From Saccharopolyspora_D taberi (GTDB lineage Bacteria > Actinomycetota > Actinomycetes > Mycobacteriales > Pseudonocardiaceae): a DNA stretch of 64,000 nucleotides. The notes beneath the pieces were generated by a model. That model ran no database searches. It was not told the DNA's origin and saw nothing but the letters and a program-made list of their open reading frames with translations. Of the stretch, positions 1 through 7,599 are shown piece by piece; position 1 is the first letter of the stretch, and the number at the start of each line of letters is the position of its first letter. The stretch is from NCBI RefSeq assembly GCF_039534165.1, contig NZ_BAAAUX010000003.1, forward strand, positions 124,001 through 188,000, given 5' to 3'. A program made the position numbers and the translations under genes.

Positions 1-41
1 CCCTCGTGAGCGGTGGTCGACCGGGACCACCGCGCCACGAT

Positions 42-767
42 TCAGCCGTGCAGGCCGCACTCCGTCTTCGCCGTTCCGGCCCATCGTCCGCTGCGCGGGT
101 CCGCGCCGGGCGCCGGCTTCGCCGTGCACGGCTGGCACCCGATCGACGGGTAACCGGCCGGGACCAACGGGTTCACCAGGACCCCGTGCTCGGCGATGTA
201 GGCGTCCACTTCCGCATCGCTCCATGCTGCCAGCGGATTCACCTTGACCAGGTTGTTGCGTTCGTCCCAAGTCACGATGGGCGTGTTGGCCCTCGTCGGG
301 GCCTCCACCCGGCGCACCCCGGTCACCCACGCCTCGTAGCGCGCCAGCGTGTCCCGCAGCGGCACCACCTTGCGCAGGAAGCAGCAGCGGTTCGGGTCGC
401 GCTCGAACAGCCGCGGCCCCTCGCTCGCGTCCTGCTCGGCGACCGTCTGCGCGGGCAGCGCGTTGACCACGTTGACGTCGTAGACCTGGGCCACCGCGTC
501 GCGGGTGCCGATGGTCTCGGCGAAGTGGTAACCGGTCTCCAGGAACAGCACGTCCACGCCCGGCTTCGCCTTGGCGGCCAGGTCGACCAGCAGCGCGTCC
601 TGCATGTTCGACGCGACGATCAGGCCGTCGCCGAAGGTTTCGGCGGCCCAGCTCAGCGCCTCCTGCGCGGTGGCCTCGGCCAGCCGCGGGGCGGCCTGCT
701 CGACCAGGGCGCGCAGCTCCTCGTCGCTGCGCCGGACGCCGATCTTGGTGGTGGGTTCGGCAGTCAT
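42..767 (-). CDS. cysH: Phosphoadenylyl/adenylyl-sulfate reductase
   Basis: Cytosolic thiol-dependent reduction of (phospho)adenylyl sulfate to sulfite, the step before SirA in sulfate assimilation. The 241-residue product has the paired cysteines RCCFLRK, then GCQPCT, and ends in the catalytic ECGLHG. The CC plus CxxC set is the signature of the [4Fe-4S] adenylyl-sulfate (APS) form rather than the cluster-free PAPS form. The ATG at 767 is chosen over an upstream in-frame start because it overlaps the stop of the preceding small gene as ATGA, which implies translational coupling. It is the third gene of a sirA, zinc-ribbon, cysH operon; cysC/D/N would be expected further downstream, outside the window. 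Confidence 0.96.
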   Translation of the reverse strand: MTAEPTTKIGVRRSDEELRALVEQAAPRLAEATAQEALSWAAETFGDGLIVASNMQDALLVDLAAKAKPGVDVLFLETGYHFAETIGTRDAVAQVYDVNVVNALPAQTVAEQDASEGPRLFERDPNRCCFLRKVVPLRDTLARYEAWVTGVRRVEAPTRANTPIVTWDERNNLVKVNPLAAWSDAEVDAYIAEHGVLVNPLVPAGYPSIGCQPCTAKPAPGADPRSGRWAGTAKTECGLHG

Positions 768-931
768 GGCTGTTCGGTTCCTCCGAGTGAGAGTCCAACG
801 AGACTTACGGTGAACACCCGCAGGCACGAGTGGCACTTCCAGGCCCCCGCCGGGGTTTCCTCCGGCGTGAGCTCCTCCTCACCGCAGTACGGGCAGTAGA
901 ACGGAACCGCCCTGCCCTCCGGTGAACTCAC
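764..931 (-). CDS. 55-residue zinc-ribbon protein between sirA and cysH
   Basis: A short ORF with CPYC near residues 13-16 and CHSC near residues 33-36, which is a minimal zinc ribbon. Its GTG start overlaps the sirA stop (GTGA), and its stop overlaps the cysH start (ATGA), so it is locked into the operon on both sides. A small gene occupies the same place in Streptomyces coelicolor sulfate-assimilation operons (between cysI and cysH), which supports it being real. The function is not established. A role as a small metal-binding or redox accessory of sulfite/APS reduction is inference from position only. Confidence 0.85.
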   Translation of the reverse strand: MSSPEGRAVPFYCPYCGEEELTPEETPAGAWKCHSCLRVFTVSLVGLSLGGTEQP

Positions 932-2634
932 TTCAGGTCGTCCTCCTCGGCCCGGGCGACCCACTGCGCGAACCGCTCGCCGTCCTCGCGCTGGTCGAGG
1001 TAGCGGCGGACCAGCCGCTCGACGTAGTCGCCGAGCTCGGTCGAGGTCACCTTGTGCCCGCGGATCTTGCGGCCGAACCCGGCGTCGAGGCCGAGCCCGC
1101 CGCCCAGGTGCACCTGGAAGCCCTCGACCTGGTTGCCCTCGCTGTCGGTGACCATCTGGCCCTTGAGCCCGATGTCGGCGACCTGGGTGCGGGCGCAGGC
1201 GTTGGGGCAGCCGTTGAGGTTGATCGTGACCGGGTTGTCCACGTCGCCCTGGACGTCGGCCAGCCGCTGCTCCAGCTCGTTGATCAGGACGATCGCGCGT
1301 TCCTTGGTCTCGACGATGCCCAGCTTGCAGAACTCGATGCCGGTGCAGGCCATCACGCTGCGCCGCCACGGCGACGGGTTCGCCTGCAGGCCCAGCTCCG
1401 CGAGATCGGCGACCAGTCCGTCCACATCGGACTCGGGAACGTCGAGCACCAGCAGGTTCTGCTCGACGGTGGTGCGCACCCTGGTCGACCCGACCCGCTC
1501 GGCGGCCTTGGCCACCTCCACCAGCGTCGAGCCGGTGACCCGCCCGGCCTCCGACTTGACCCCGACGTAGTAGTTGCCGTCGTTCTGCTTGTGCACGCCG
1601 AGGTGGTCGCGGGCGGCCGGCGTCTCCGGGGCCGGGCCGTCGACCAGCTTGCGGCCCAGGTACTCGTCCTCCAGCACCTGCCGGAACTTCTCCGGTCCCC
1701 AGTCGGCGACCAGGAACTTCAGCCGCGCCCGGTGCCGCAGCCTGCGGTAGCCGTAGTCGCGGAAGACCTGCACCACCGCGTGCCAGACCTCGGCGGCCTC
1801 GGCCAGCGGCACCCAGGCGCCCAGCCGGACCGCCAGCTTCGGGTTGGTCGACAGCCCGCCGCCGACCCACAGGTCGAAGCCCGGCCCGTGCTCGGGGTGC
1901 ACCACGCCGACCAGCGACACGTCGTTGATCTCCGGCACGGTGTCCCAGCGCGGCGAACCGCTGATCGCCGACTTGAACTTGCGCGGCAGGTTCGACAGCG
2001 ACCGGTCGCCGATGTAGCGCTCGGTGATCTCCCGGACCGCCGGGGTGGCGTCGATGATCTCGTCGTCGGCGATCCCGGCGACCGGCGAGCCCAGCAGCAC
2101 GCGCGGGCAGTCGCCGCACGCCTCGGTGGTGGACAGGCCGACGGCCTCCAGCTTCTGCCAGATCGTCGGCACGTCCTCGACCCGCACCCAGTGCAGCTGC
2201 ACGTTCTGCCGGTCGGTGATGTCGGCGGTGTCCCTGGCGTGGGTCTGGGCGATCTCACCGACCACGCGCAGCTGTTCGGTGGTCATCGCCCCGCCGTCGA
2301 TGCGGACCCGCATCATGAAGTACGAGTCGTCGAGCTCCTCGTCCGGGATGGCGCCGGTGCGCGCGCCGGGGATGCCCGGGGCCCGCTGGGTGTAGAGACC
2401 CCACCAGCGGAACCGGCCGCGCAGGTCGGCGGGGTCGATCGAGTCGAACCCGCGGTGGGCGTAGATCGTCTCGATCCGCTGCCGCACGTTGAGCGGGTTG
2501 TCGTCCTTCTTCGACCGCTCGTTGGCGTTGAGCGGCTCGCGGTAACCGAGGGCCCACTGGCCTTCGCCGCGTGGCTTGCCCTTGCCCTTGCGGGCGGGGG
2601 CGCGGCGGGCGGGAGCTTCCGTCGGGGGGACCAT
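928..2634 (-). CDS. sirA: Ferredoxin-dependent sulfite reductase
   Basis: Reduces sulfite to sulfide with six electrons from ferredoxin, using siroheme and a [4Fe-4S] cluster. The 568-residue protein has the cluster/siroheme ligand pattern C-x5-C (CTGIEFC) followed by C-x3-C (GCPNAC) in its C-terminal half, and the duplicated nitrite/sulfite reductase fold. The ATG at 2634 is preceded by a good GGAGG about 7 nt upstream, so the longer upstream reading frame is not used. The N-terminus is basic (PARRAPARKGKGKPRG). It is the first structural gene of the sulfur operon and is preceded by a short leader-peptide ORF that probably controls it. Confidence 0.96.
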   Translation of the reverse strand: MVPPTEAPARRAPARKGKGKPRGEGQWALGYREPLNANERSKKDDNPLNVRQRIETIYAHRGFDSIDPADLRGRFRWWGLYTQRAPGIPGARTGAIPDEELDDSYFMMRVRIDGGAMTTEQLRVVGEIAQTHARDTADITDRQNVQLHWVRVEDVPTIWQKLEAVGLSTTEACGDCPRVLLGSPVAGIADDEIIDATPAVREITERYIGDRSLSNLPRKFKSAISGSPRWDTVPEINDVSLVGVVHPEHGPGFDLWVGGGLSTNPKLAVRLGAWVPLAEAAEVWHAVVQVFRDYGYRRLRHRARLKFLVADWGPEKFRQVLEDEYLGRKLVDGPAPETPAARDHLGVHKQNDGNYYVGVKSEAGRVTGSTLVEVAKAAERVGSTRVRTTVEQNLLVLDVPESDVDGLVADLAELGLQANPSPWRRSVMACTGIEFCKLGIVETKERAIVLINELEQRLADVQGDVDNPVTINLNGCPNACARTQVADIGLKGQMVTDSEGNQVEGFQVHLGGGLGLDAGFGRKIRGHKVTSTELGDYVERLVRRYLDQREDGERFAQWVARAEEDDLK

Positions 2635-2753
2635 CGTCGGACCTCCGGAGGGGGTGGTTGGCGCGGTGACGCCGCTTCGAACCCCGTCGGCGCTGACGGT
2701 CCTCGCAGCCGGCGTGCCCGGCGCCACTGGACAGTGCGGTTCGGGGCGCGGGA

Positions 2754-2843
2754 TCAGTCCGTGTAACGGCACAGTGCGCTGGACACGCGCCGCAGATCCA
2801 CATAGCGGCGAGCCACCAGCAGCAGCTCCGTCACGGTCACCAT
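2754..2843 (-). CDS. Putative sulfur-operon leader peptide (29 aa)
   Basis: This short ORF ends 119 nt before the sirA ATG on the same strand. Its core TVTELLLVARRYVDLRR, followed by VSSALCRYTD, closely matches the conserved leader peptide found upstream of actinobacterial sulfite reductase genes. A cysteine codon lies five codons before the stop. Cysteine-responsive attenuation by short upstream ORFs is known in mycobacteria; that this one acts the same way is inference. No convincing Shine-Dalgarno precedes the ATG. TTGTCC and CACGCT, 17 bp apart and ending 7 nt before the ATG, could be a promoter giving a leaderless transcript. The GTG at 2840 is an alternative start. Confidence 0.8.
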   Translation of the reverse strand: MVTVTELLLVARRYVDLRRVSSALCRYTD

Positions 2844-2978
2844 GCCGGTCAGCGTGCCACGTGCTCAGCTCGTGGACAAAGCTCATCCGAATGCTGGGAC
2901 GGTCTTGCGCTCGACGTGAGTTGGTGTTCCGAAACGTTGCCGAAACAGACCGTTCACCGGCTCTGGAACACTGGAGTC

Positions 2979-4196
2979 GTGCCTGCTCAACCGCCCTCCG
3001 GAGAACCCGCCCCGCGCGACGGCTCGCTGCCGGCCGGCGCGCTGGCCGGCCTGGGCTCCCGGCCCTTCGGCGTCTACGTCCACGTCCCGTTCTGCGCCAC
3101 CAGGTGCGGGTACTGCGACTTCAACACCTACACCGCCGACGAGCTGGGCTCCTCGGCCGGTTTCAGCAGCTGGCTGGAGGGGTTGCGGGCCGAGCTGGAC
3201 CTCGCCGCCGGGGTGCTCGGCACGGCTCCGCCCGCGCAGACGGTGTTCGTCGGCGGCGGCACGCCGTCGCTGCTGGGCGTGGAGCGGCTGGGCGAGGTGC
3301 TGGCGGCGATCCGGGCCTCGTTCGGCCTGGCGGCTGAGGCGGAAATCACCACCGAGTCCAACCCGGAGTCGACCTCGCCGGAGTTCTTCGCGGGGATCCG
3401 GGCGGCCGGCTACACCCGGGTCTCGTTGGGCATGCAGTCGGCGGCCCCGCACGTGCTGCGGGTGCTGGAGCGGCGGCACACCCCGGGCCGCGCGGTCGCG
3501 GCGGCCCGCGAGGCGCGGGCGGCGGGCTTCGGCCACGTCAACCTCGACCTGATCTACGGCACGCCGGGGGAGACCACCGACGACCTGCGGGCCTCCGCCG
3601 ACGCGGTGCTGGAAGCCGGGGTCGACCACGTCTCGGCGTACTCGCTGATCGTCGAGGACGGCACCGCGATGGCCCGCAAGGTCCGCCGCGGCGAGCTGCC
3701 GATGCCCGACGAGGACGTGCTGGCCGACCGCTACGAACTGCTCGACCGCGTCCTGGGCGGCGCCGGTCTGCGCTGGTACGAGGTGTCGAACTGGGCCGCG
3801 GACGACGACGCCCGGTGCGAGCACAACCTCGGCTACTGGCGGGGCGGCGACTGGTGGGGCGCCGGTCCGGGAGCGCACAGCCACGTCGGCGGCGTGCGCT
3901 GGTGGAACGTCAAGCACCCGGCGCGCTACTCGGCGCTGCTGGCCGACGGCGGCTCGCCCGCGCAGGCCCGGGAGGTGCTCGACGCCGAGGACCGGCGCAT
4001 CGAGCGGATCATGCTGGAGCTGCGCCTGGCCGAAGGGCTGGCCACCGACGCCCTCGACGAGGAAGGGCTGGTCGCGGCGAAGGAGGCCGTCGCGGACGGG
4101 CTGCTGCGCGAAGCGGAGCTGCGGGCGGGCCGCTGCGTACTGACCGACCGCGGGCGACTGCTCGCCGACGGCGTGGTGCAGCGGCTCATAGGCTGA
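2979..4196 (+). CDS. hemW: Radical SAM heme chaperone HemW
   Basis: A 405-residue radical SAM enzyme of the HemW (older name HemN-like oxygen-independent coproporphyrinogen oxidase) family. It carries the cluster-binding CxxxCxxC as CATRCGYC near residue 38, then the GGGTPS motif and the HemW-type C-terminal domain. Characterised HemW proteins bind heme and deliver it to apoproteins rather than oxidise coproporphyrinogen; the family name alone does not prove either role here. The GTG at 2979 fits the usual family N-terminus. It is transcribed divergently from the sulfur operon and stops just before a strong hairpin. Confidence 0.93.
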   Translation: MPAQPPSGEPAPRDGSLPAGALAGLGSRPFGVYVHVPFCATRCGYCDFNTYTADELGSSAGFSSWLEGLRAELDLAAGVLGTAPPAQTVFVGGGTPSLLGVERLGEVLAAIRASFGLAAEAEITTESNPESTSPEFFAGIRAAGYTRVSLGMQSAAPHVLRVLERRHTPGRAVAAAREARAAGFGHVNLDLIYGTPGETTDDLRASADAVLEAGVDHVSAYSLIVEDGTAMARKVRRGELPMPDEDVLADRYELLDRVLGGAGLRWYEVSNWAADDDARCEHNLGYWRGGDWWGAGPGAHSHVGGVRWWNVKHPARYSALLADGGSPAQAREVLDAEDRRIERIMLELRLAEGLATDALDEEGLVAAKEAVADGLLREAELRAGRCVLTDRGRLLADGVVQRLIG

Positions 4197-4213
4197 CTGA
4201 ACGCCCCGATGGG

Positions 4214-4239
4214 CTGAACGCCCCAGATGGGGCGTTCAG
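4214..4239. terminator. Hairpin terminator after hemW
   Basis: A perfect 11-bp inverted repeat (CTGAACGCCCC / GGGGCGTTCAG) with a 4-nt AGAT loop lies 18 nt after the hemW stop. The left arm is also present as a direct copy just upstream. There is no T-run, as is usual in actinobacteria. It lies between convergent genes and could act on both. Confidence 0.7.
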
Positions 4240-4269
4240 TGGCGCGCAGCGCCATCCGCCCCGCGGGCG

Positions 4270-4400
4270 GATTCACTACTGCTGCCGCCCCAGACCACCC
4301 GCCGGGGCCTGATTCACCACCGCTGCCGCCCCGAGCCACCCCCCGTGGCCGGATTCACTATTGCTGCCGCCCCGCCCCACACCCCCGCGTCCGGATTCAC
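4270..4400. repeat. Four-copy ~41-bp tandem repeat
   Basis: The element GATTCAC-(T/C)A-(C/T)(T/C)-GCTGCCGCCCC recurs at 4270, 4311 and 4352, exactly 41 bp apart, with a fourth partial GATTCAC at 4394. It fills the gap between hemW and the convergent membrane gene, and the last copy enters that gene's 3' end. Confidence 0.8.
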
Positions 4401-4834
4401 GCCCGCCGCTGACGCACCACCGCGACGACCCCGAGAACCACACCCGCCACCAGCATCACCCCGGCCGTCGGCAGCCCGAAGATGATCGCGATCCCGGCCC
4501 CGATGTTGGCCCCGACGGCCGGTGCGGTCACGAGCCGCGCGGTGCCGCCGATGATCAGCCCGCCCACCACGAACAGGCCGAACGCCAACCACGCCGGGAG
4601 CCGGGCGGTGGTGCGGCGGTACAGCAGCACGGCGCTTCCGGCGAGCAGGGCCAGCGCCAGGATCCCGGCGGTGTGCTCGGCCCACGCCGGGATCGGCGGC
4701 GGCTGGACGACGTAGTCGGCGCCCTCCGGAGGCGGCGCGATCGCGGTCAGCGGGCCGATGGCGTACCAGGCCGAGACCGGGGCCGCGACGAAGGTGGCAG
4801 CCAGGGCGGTTGCGGAGTGCTTTCCCGAAGGCAT
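4397..4834 (-). CDS. Four-TM hypothetical membrane protein
   Basis: A 145-residue protein with hydrophobic segments around residues 9-26, 54-70, 82-97 and 115-138, ending in a short basic tail (VVRQRRA). I recognise no family. The residues between TM1 and TM2 are proline-rich (APPPEGADYVVQPPPIPAW) and probably extracytoplasmic. It converges on hemW and shares its last bases with the 41-bp repeat tract, so the exact C-terminus may be shaped by that repeat. Confidence 0.7.
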   Translation of the reverse strand: MPSGKHSATALAATFVAAPVSAWYAIGPLTAIAPPPEGADYVVQPPPIPAWAEHTAGILALALLAGSAVLLYRRTTARLPAWLAFGLFVVGGLIIGGTARLVTAPAVGANIGAGIAIIFGLPTAGVMLVAGVVLGVVAVVRQRRA

Positions 4835-4889
4835 CCGGCGACGCTAGCGCCAACGCCCCGGCCGATCATGAGCAATCCTGCTCAGATTC

Positions 4890-5192
4890 CTACCGCAGCG
4901 CGTCGAGCTCCAGGACCCGGACGTGCAGGACCGTGCGCTGGTGCAGGGCCGACCGCAGCGCCCGGTGCAGCCCGTCCTCCAGGTACAGCTCGCCGCGCCA
5001 CTGCACCACGTGCGGGAACAGGTCGCCGAAGAACGTCGAGTCCGGGCTCAGCAGCCGGTCCAGGTGCAGGACCTTGGTGGTGGTCACCAGCTCTTCCATC
5101 CGCACCTGCCGGGGTGGGATCTTGGACCAGTCGTTGGTCGACAGCTGGTGGTCGGGGTAGGGCCGTCCTTCCCGGACGTCCTTGAAGATCAC
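4890..5192 (-). CDS. Conserved actinobacterial protein adjacent to hrcA
   Basis: A 100-residue protein beginning VIFKDVREGRPYPDHQLS and containing GDLFPHVVQWRGELYLEDGL. It is divergent from hrcA, exactly as the M. tuberculosis gene Rv2375 is positioned relative to its hrcA, and the sequence type is the same. The GTG at 5192 is chosen because GGAGG lies 11 nt upstream; the GTG 12 nt earlier would overlap that ribosome site. The YLEDGLHRA segment resembles ParB/sulfiredoxin-like nuclease folds, but that is weak. Function unknown. Confidence 0.85.
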   Translation of the reverse strand: MIFKDVREGRPYPDHQLSTNDWSKIPPRQVRMEELVTTTKVLHLDRLLSPDSTFFGDLFPHVVQWRGELYLEDGLHRALRSALHQRTVLHVRVLELDALR

Positions 5193-5308
5193 GGCTGGTG
5201 GCACCTCCCGACAACGGCCCGGGCCGTGGCGGATCGTCGGTCCTGGTCGTCGACGGGAGGCTACCGGTCAGCCGCCCGTCGGCTCTCGGCTGCGGTGCCG
5301 GAGCACCG

Positions 5309-5314
5309 TAAACT
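5309..5314 (+). promoter_or_regulatory. Likely -10 element of hrcA
   Basis: TAAACT lies about 37 nt upstream of the hrcA start, just after a small GGTGC-CGGA-GCACC inverted repeat (5295-5308). No CIRCE operator (TTAGCACTC-N9-GAGTGCTAA) is visible upstream of hrcA in this window. Confidence 0.4.
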
Positions 5315-5350
5315 CGACAGGCGGGCAGTCCGGAAGAGGAGGTGACGACG

Positions 5351-6373
5351 GTGAACGCGGACGAGCGGCGCTTCGAGGTGTTGCGCGCGATCGTGGCCGA
5401 CTACGTGTCGACCAACGAGCCGGTCGGCTCGAAGGCGCTCGTCGACCGGCACAACCTCGGGGTGTCCAGCGCCACCGTGCGCAACGACATGGCGACGCTG
5501 GAGGAGGAGGGCCTGATCGCCCAGCCGCACACCAGCGCGGGCCGGATCCCGACCGACAAGGGCTACCGGCTGTTCGTCGACCGCCTGCACGAGATCAAGC
5601 CGCTGACCGGCGCCGAGCGGCGGGCGATCCAGGCGTTCCTGGAGGGCGCGCTGGACCTCGACGACGTGATGCGCCGCAGCGTGCGGCTGCTCGCCCAGCT
5701 CACCCAGCAGGTGGCGGTCGTGCAGTACCCGACGCTGACCCGCTCCACCGTGCGGCACGTCGAGGTCGTCACGATCACCCCGGCCCGGCTGATGCTGGTG
5801 CTGATCACCGACACCGGCCGGGTGGACCAGCGGATGGTCGACCTCGGCGACGTCATCACCGACGACGACGTCTCCCGGATGCGCGGCGTGCTCAACTCGG
5901 CGATGGCCGAGAAGCGGCTGGCCGACGCGTCGGCGGCGGTGGCCGAACTGCCCGACCAGGCGCCGCCGGAGCTGCGCGACGCCATGACCCGGGTGTGCAG
6001 CGTGCTCATCGAATCGCTGGTCGAGCACCCGGAGGAGCGGATGGTGCTGGGCGGCACGCCGAACCTCACCCGCAACGTCACCGACTTCCCCAACTCGCTG
6101 CGCCAGGTCCTCGAAGCCCTCGAGGAGCAGGTCGTGGTCCTCAAGCTGCTGGCCGCGGCCCGCGACTCGCGGACCGTGACGGTCAGGATCGGGATGGAGA
6201 ACGAGGCCGCCGAGATGCAGACGACCTCGGTGGTGTCCACCGGCTACGGCTCGCATGGCATGGTGCTGGGCGGCATGGGTGTGGTCGGTCCCACCCGGAT
6301 GGACTATCCGGGAACGATGGCGGCGGTACGGGCCGTTGCCGCGTACGTGGGGGAGATCCTGGCCGGCCGGTGA
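5351..6373 (+). CDS. hrcA: Heat-inducible transcription repressor HrcA
   Basis: A 340-residue repressor that binds CIRCE operators of chaperone genes, notably groEL/groES. The N-terminal winged helix (RRFEVLRAIVADYVSTNEPVG, then SSATVRNDMATLEEEGLI) and the GRIPTDKGYR motif are diagnostic. The C-terminal core ends with the typical PTRMDYPGTM. The GTG at 5351 is preferred over a GTG 9 nt earlier because GAGGAGG lies 8 nt upstream of it. It is followed by dnaJ, the usual actinobacterial hrcA-dnaJ2 arrangement. Confidence 0.96.
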   Translation: MNADERRFEVLRAIVADYVSTNEPVGSKALVDRHNLGVSSATVRNDMATLEEEGLIAQPHTSAGRIPTDKGYRLFVDRLHEIKPLTGAERRAIQAFLEGALDLDDVMRRSVRLLAQLTQQVAVVQYPTLTRSTVRHVEVVTITPARLMLVLITDTGRVDQRMVDLGDVITDDDVSRMRGVLNSAMAEKRLADASAAVAELPDQAPPELRDAMTRVCSVLIESLVEHPEERMVLGGTPNLTRNVTDFPNSLRQVLEALEEQVVVLKLLAAARDSRTVTVRIGMENEAAEMQTTSVVSTGYGSHGMVLGGMGVVGPTRMDYPGTMAAVRAVAAYVGEILAGR

Positions 6374-6428
6374 ACGCCGCCGGACTCGCCCGGAACCCGT
6401 CGATCGAGCAGAGGAAGAACTCAGAACT

Positions 6429-7598
6429 GTGGCCAGGGACTACTACGGGACCCTCGGGGTGGCCAAGGACGCTACGCCGGAGCAGATCAAGCGGGCTTAC
6501 CGCAAGCTCGCCAGGGAACTGCACCCCGACGTCAACCCCGACGACGGTGCGCAGGAGCGCTTCCGGGAGGTGACGACGGCCTACGAGGTCCTTTCGGACC
6601 CGAAGAAGCGCCAGGTCGTCGACCTCGGCGGCGATCCGCTGTCCAACGGCGGCGGCGCGGGCCCCGGCGGGGGCGACCCGTTCGCCGGGTTCGGCGGGCT
6701 CGGCGACATCATGGACGCCTTCTTCGGCGGCGGTGCCGCGGGCGGCGGGCGCGGCCCGCGCAGCCGCGTCCAGCCGGGCTCGGACGCGCTGCTGCGGCTG
6801 GAGCTGACGCTGGAGGAGTGCGCCAGCGGTGTCAACCGGGACATCACCGTCGACACCGCCGTGCTCTGCGACGTCTGCGACGGCGGTGGCTCCCAGGCGG
6901 GCAGCGCGCCGTCGACCTGCGACACCTGCGGTGGCCGCGGCGAGGTCCAGTCGGTGCAGCGCTCGTTCCTCGGCCAGGTCATGACCTCCCGGCCGTGCCC
7001 GGTCTGCCGCGGGTTCGGCGAGGTCATCACCGATCCGTGCCAGCAGTGCGGCGGCGACGGCCGGGTCCGCGCGCGGCGCACGATCACCGTCAAGATCCCG
7101 GCCGGGGTCGGCGACGGCATGCGGGTGCGGCTGGCCGGTGAGGGCGAGGTCGGGCCCGGCGGCGGCCCGCCCGGCGACCTGTTCGTCGAGGTCGAGGAGC
7201 TGCCGCACGAGCGGTTCACCCGCGACGGCGCCGACCTGCACTGCAACGTCGAGGTGCCGATGACGGCCGCCGCGCTGGGCACCGTGATCACCCTCGACAC
7301 GCTCAGCGGCCAGGAGGAGCTGACCGTCGAGCCGGGCACCCAGCCGGGCACCGAGCACGTGCTCACCGGGCACGGGCTGCCCAAGCTGCGCTCCAACGGC
7401 CGCGTCAGCGGCCACGGCGACCTGCACGTCCACCTCGACGTGGTGGTGCCGACCCGGCTCGACGACCAGCAGGCCGACCTGCTGCGCCAGCTGGCCTCGC
7501 TGCGCGGCGAGGAGCAACCGGAACCGACCGTGACCGCCAACGGCAACGGCCAGCGGCACGGCCTGTTCTCGCGGTTCCGCTCGTTCGGGCACCGCTGA
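6429..7598 (+). CDS. dnaJ: Molecular chaperone DnaJ (DnaJ2 type)
   Basis: A 389-residue Hsp40 co-chaperone that stimulates DnaK ATPase activity. It has a J domain with HPD at residues 32-34, a Gly-rich linker, four CxxCxGxG zinc-finger repeats (CDVCDGGG, CDTCGGRG, CPVCRGFG, CQQCGGDG), and the C-terminal substrate-binding domain. The first repeat has GGG where GxG is usual, which still fits the consensus. The start is the GTG at 6429 (VARDYYGTLGV), since DnaJ proteins begin right before the DYYxxLGV helix. It lies 55 nt after hrcA and one base before rsmE. Confidence 0.96.
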   Translation: MARDYYGTLGVAKDATPEQIKRAYRKLARELHPDVNPDDGAQERFREVTTAYEVLSDPKKRQVVDLGGDPLSNGGGAGPGGGDPFAGFGGLGDIMDAFFGGGAAGGGRGPRSRVQPGSDALLRLELTLEECASGVNRDITVDTAVLCDVCDGGGSQAGSAPSTCDTCGGRGEVQSVQRSFLGQVMTSRPCPVCRGFGEVITDPCQQCGGDGRVRARRTITVKIPAGVGDGMRVRLAGEGEVGPGGGPPGDLFVEVEELPHERFTRDGADLHCNVEVPMTAAALGTVITLDTLSGQEELTVEPGTQPGTEHVLTGHGLPKLRSNGRVSGHGDLHVHLDVVVPTRLDDQQADLLRQLASLRGEEQPEPTVTANGNGQRHGLFSRFRSFGHR

Positions 7599-7599
7599 C

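Noticed and set aside
2635..2886. N-terminal extension of sirA by up to 84 residues
   Set aside because: The extension overlaps the leader peptide and lacks a start with a ribosome site; the ATG at 2634 has a strong GGAGG.
5205..5350. CIRCE operator upstream of hrcA
   Set aside because: Looked for TTAGCACTC-N9-GAGTGCTAA; only an unrelated GGTGC/GCACC hairpin is present.
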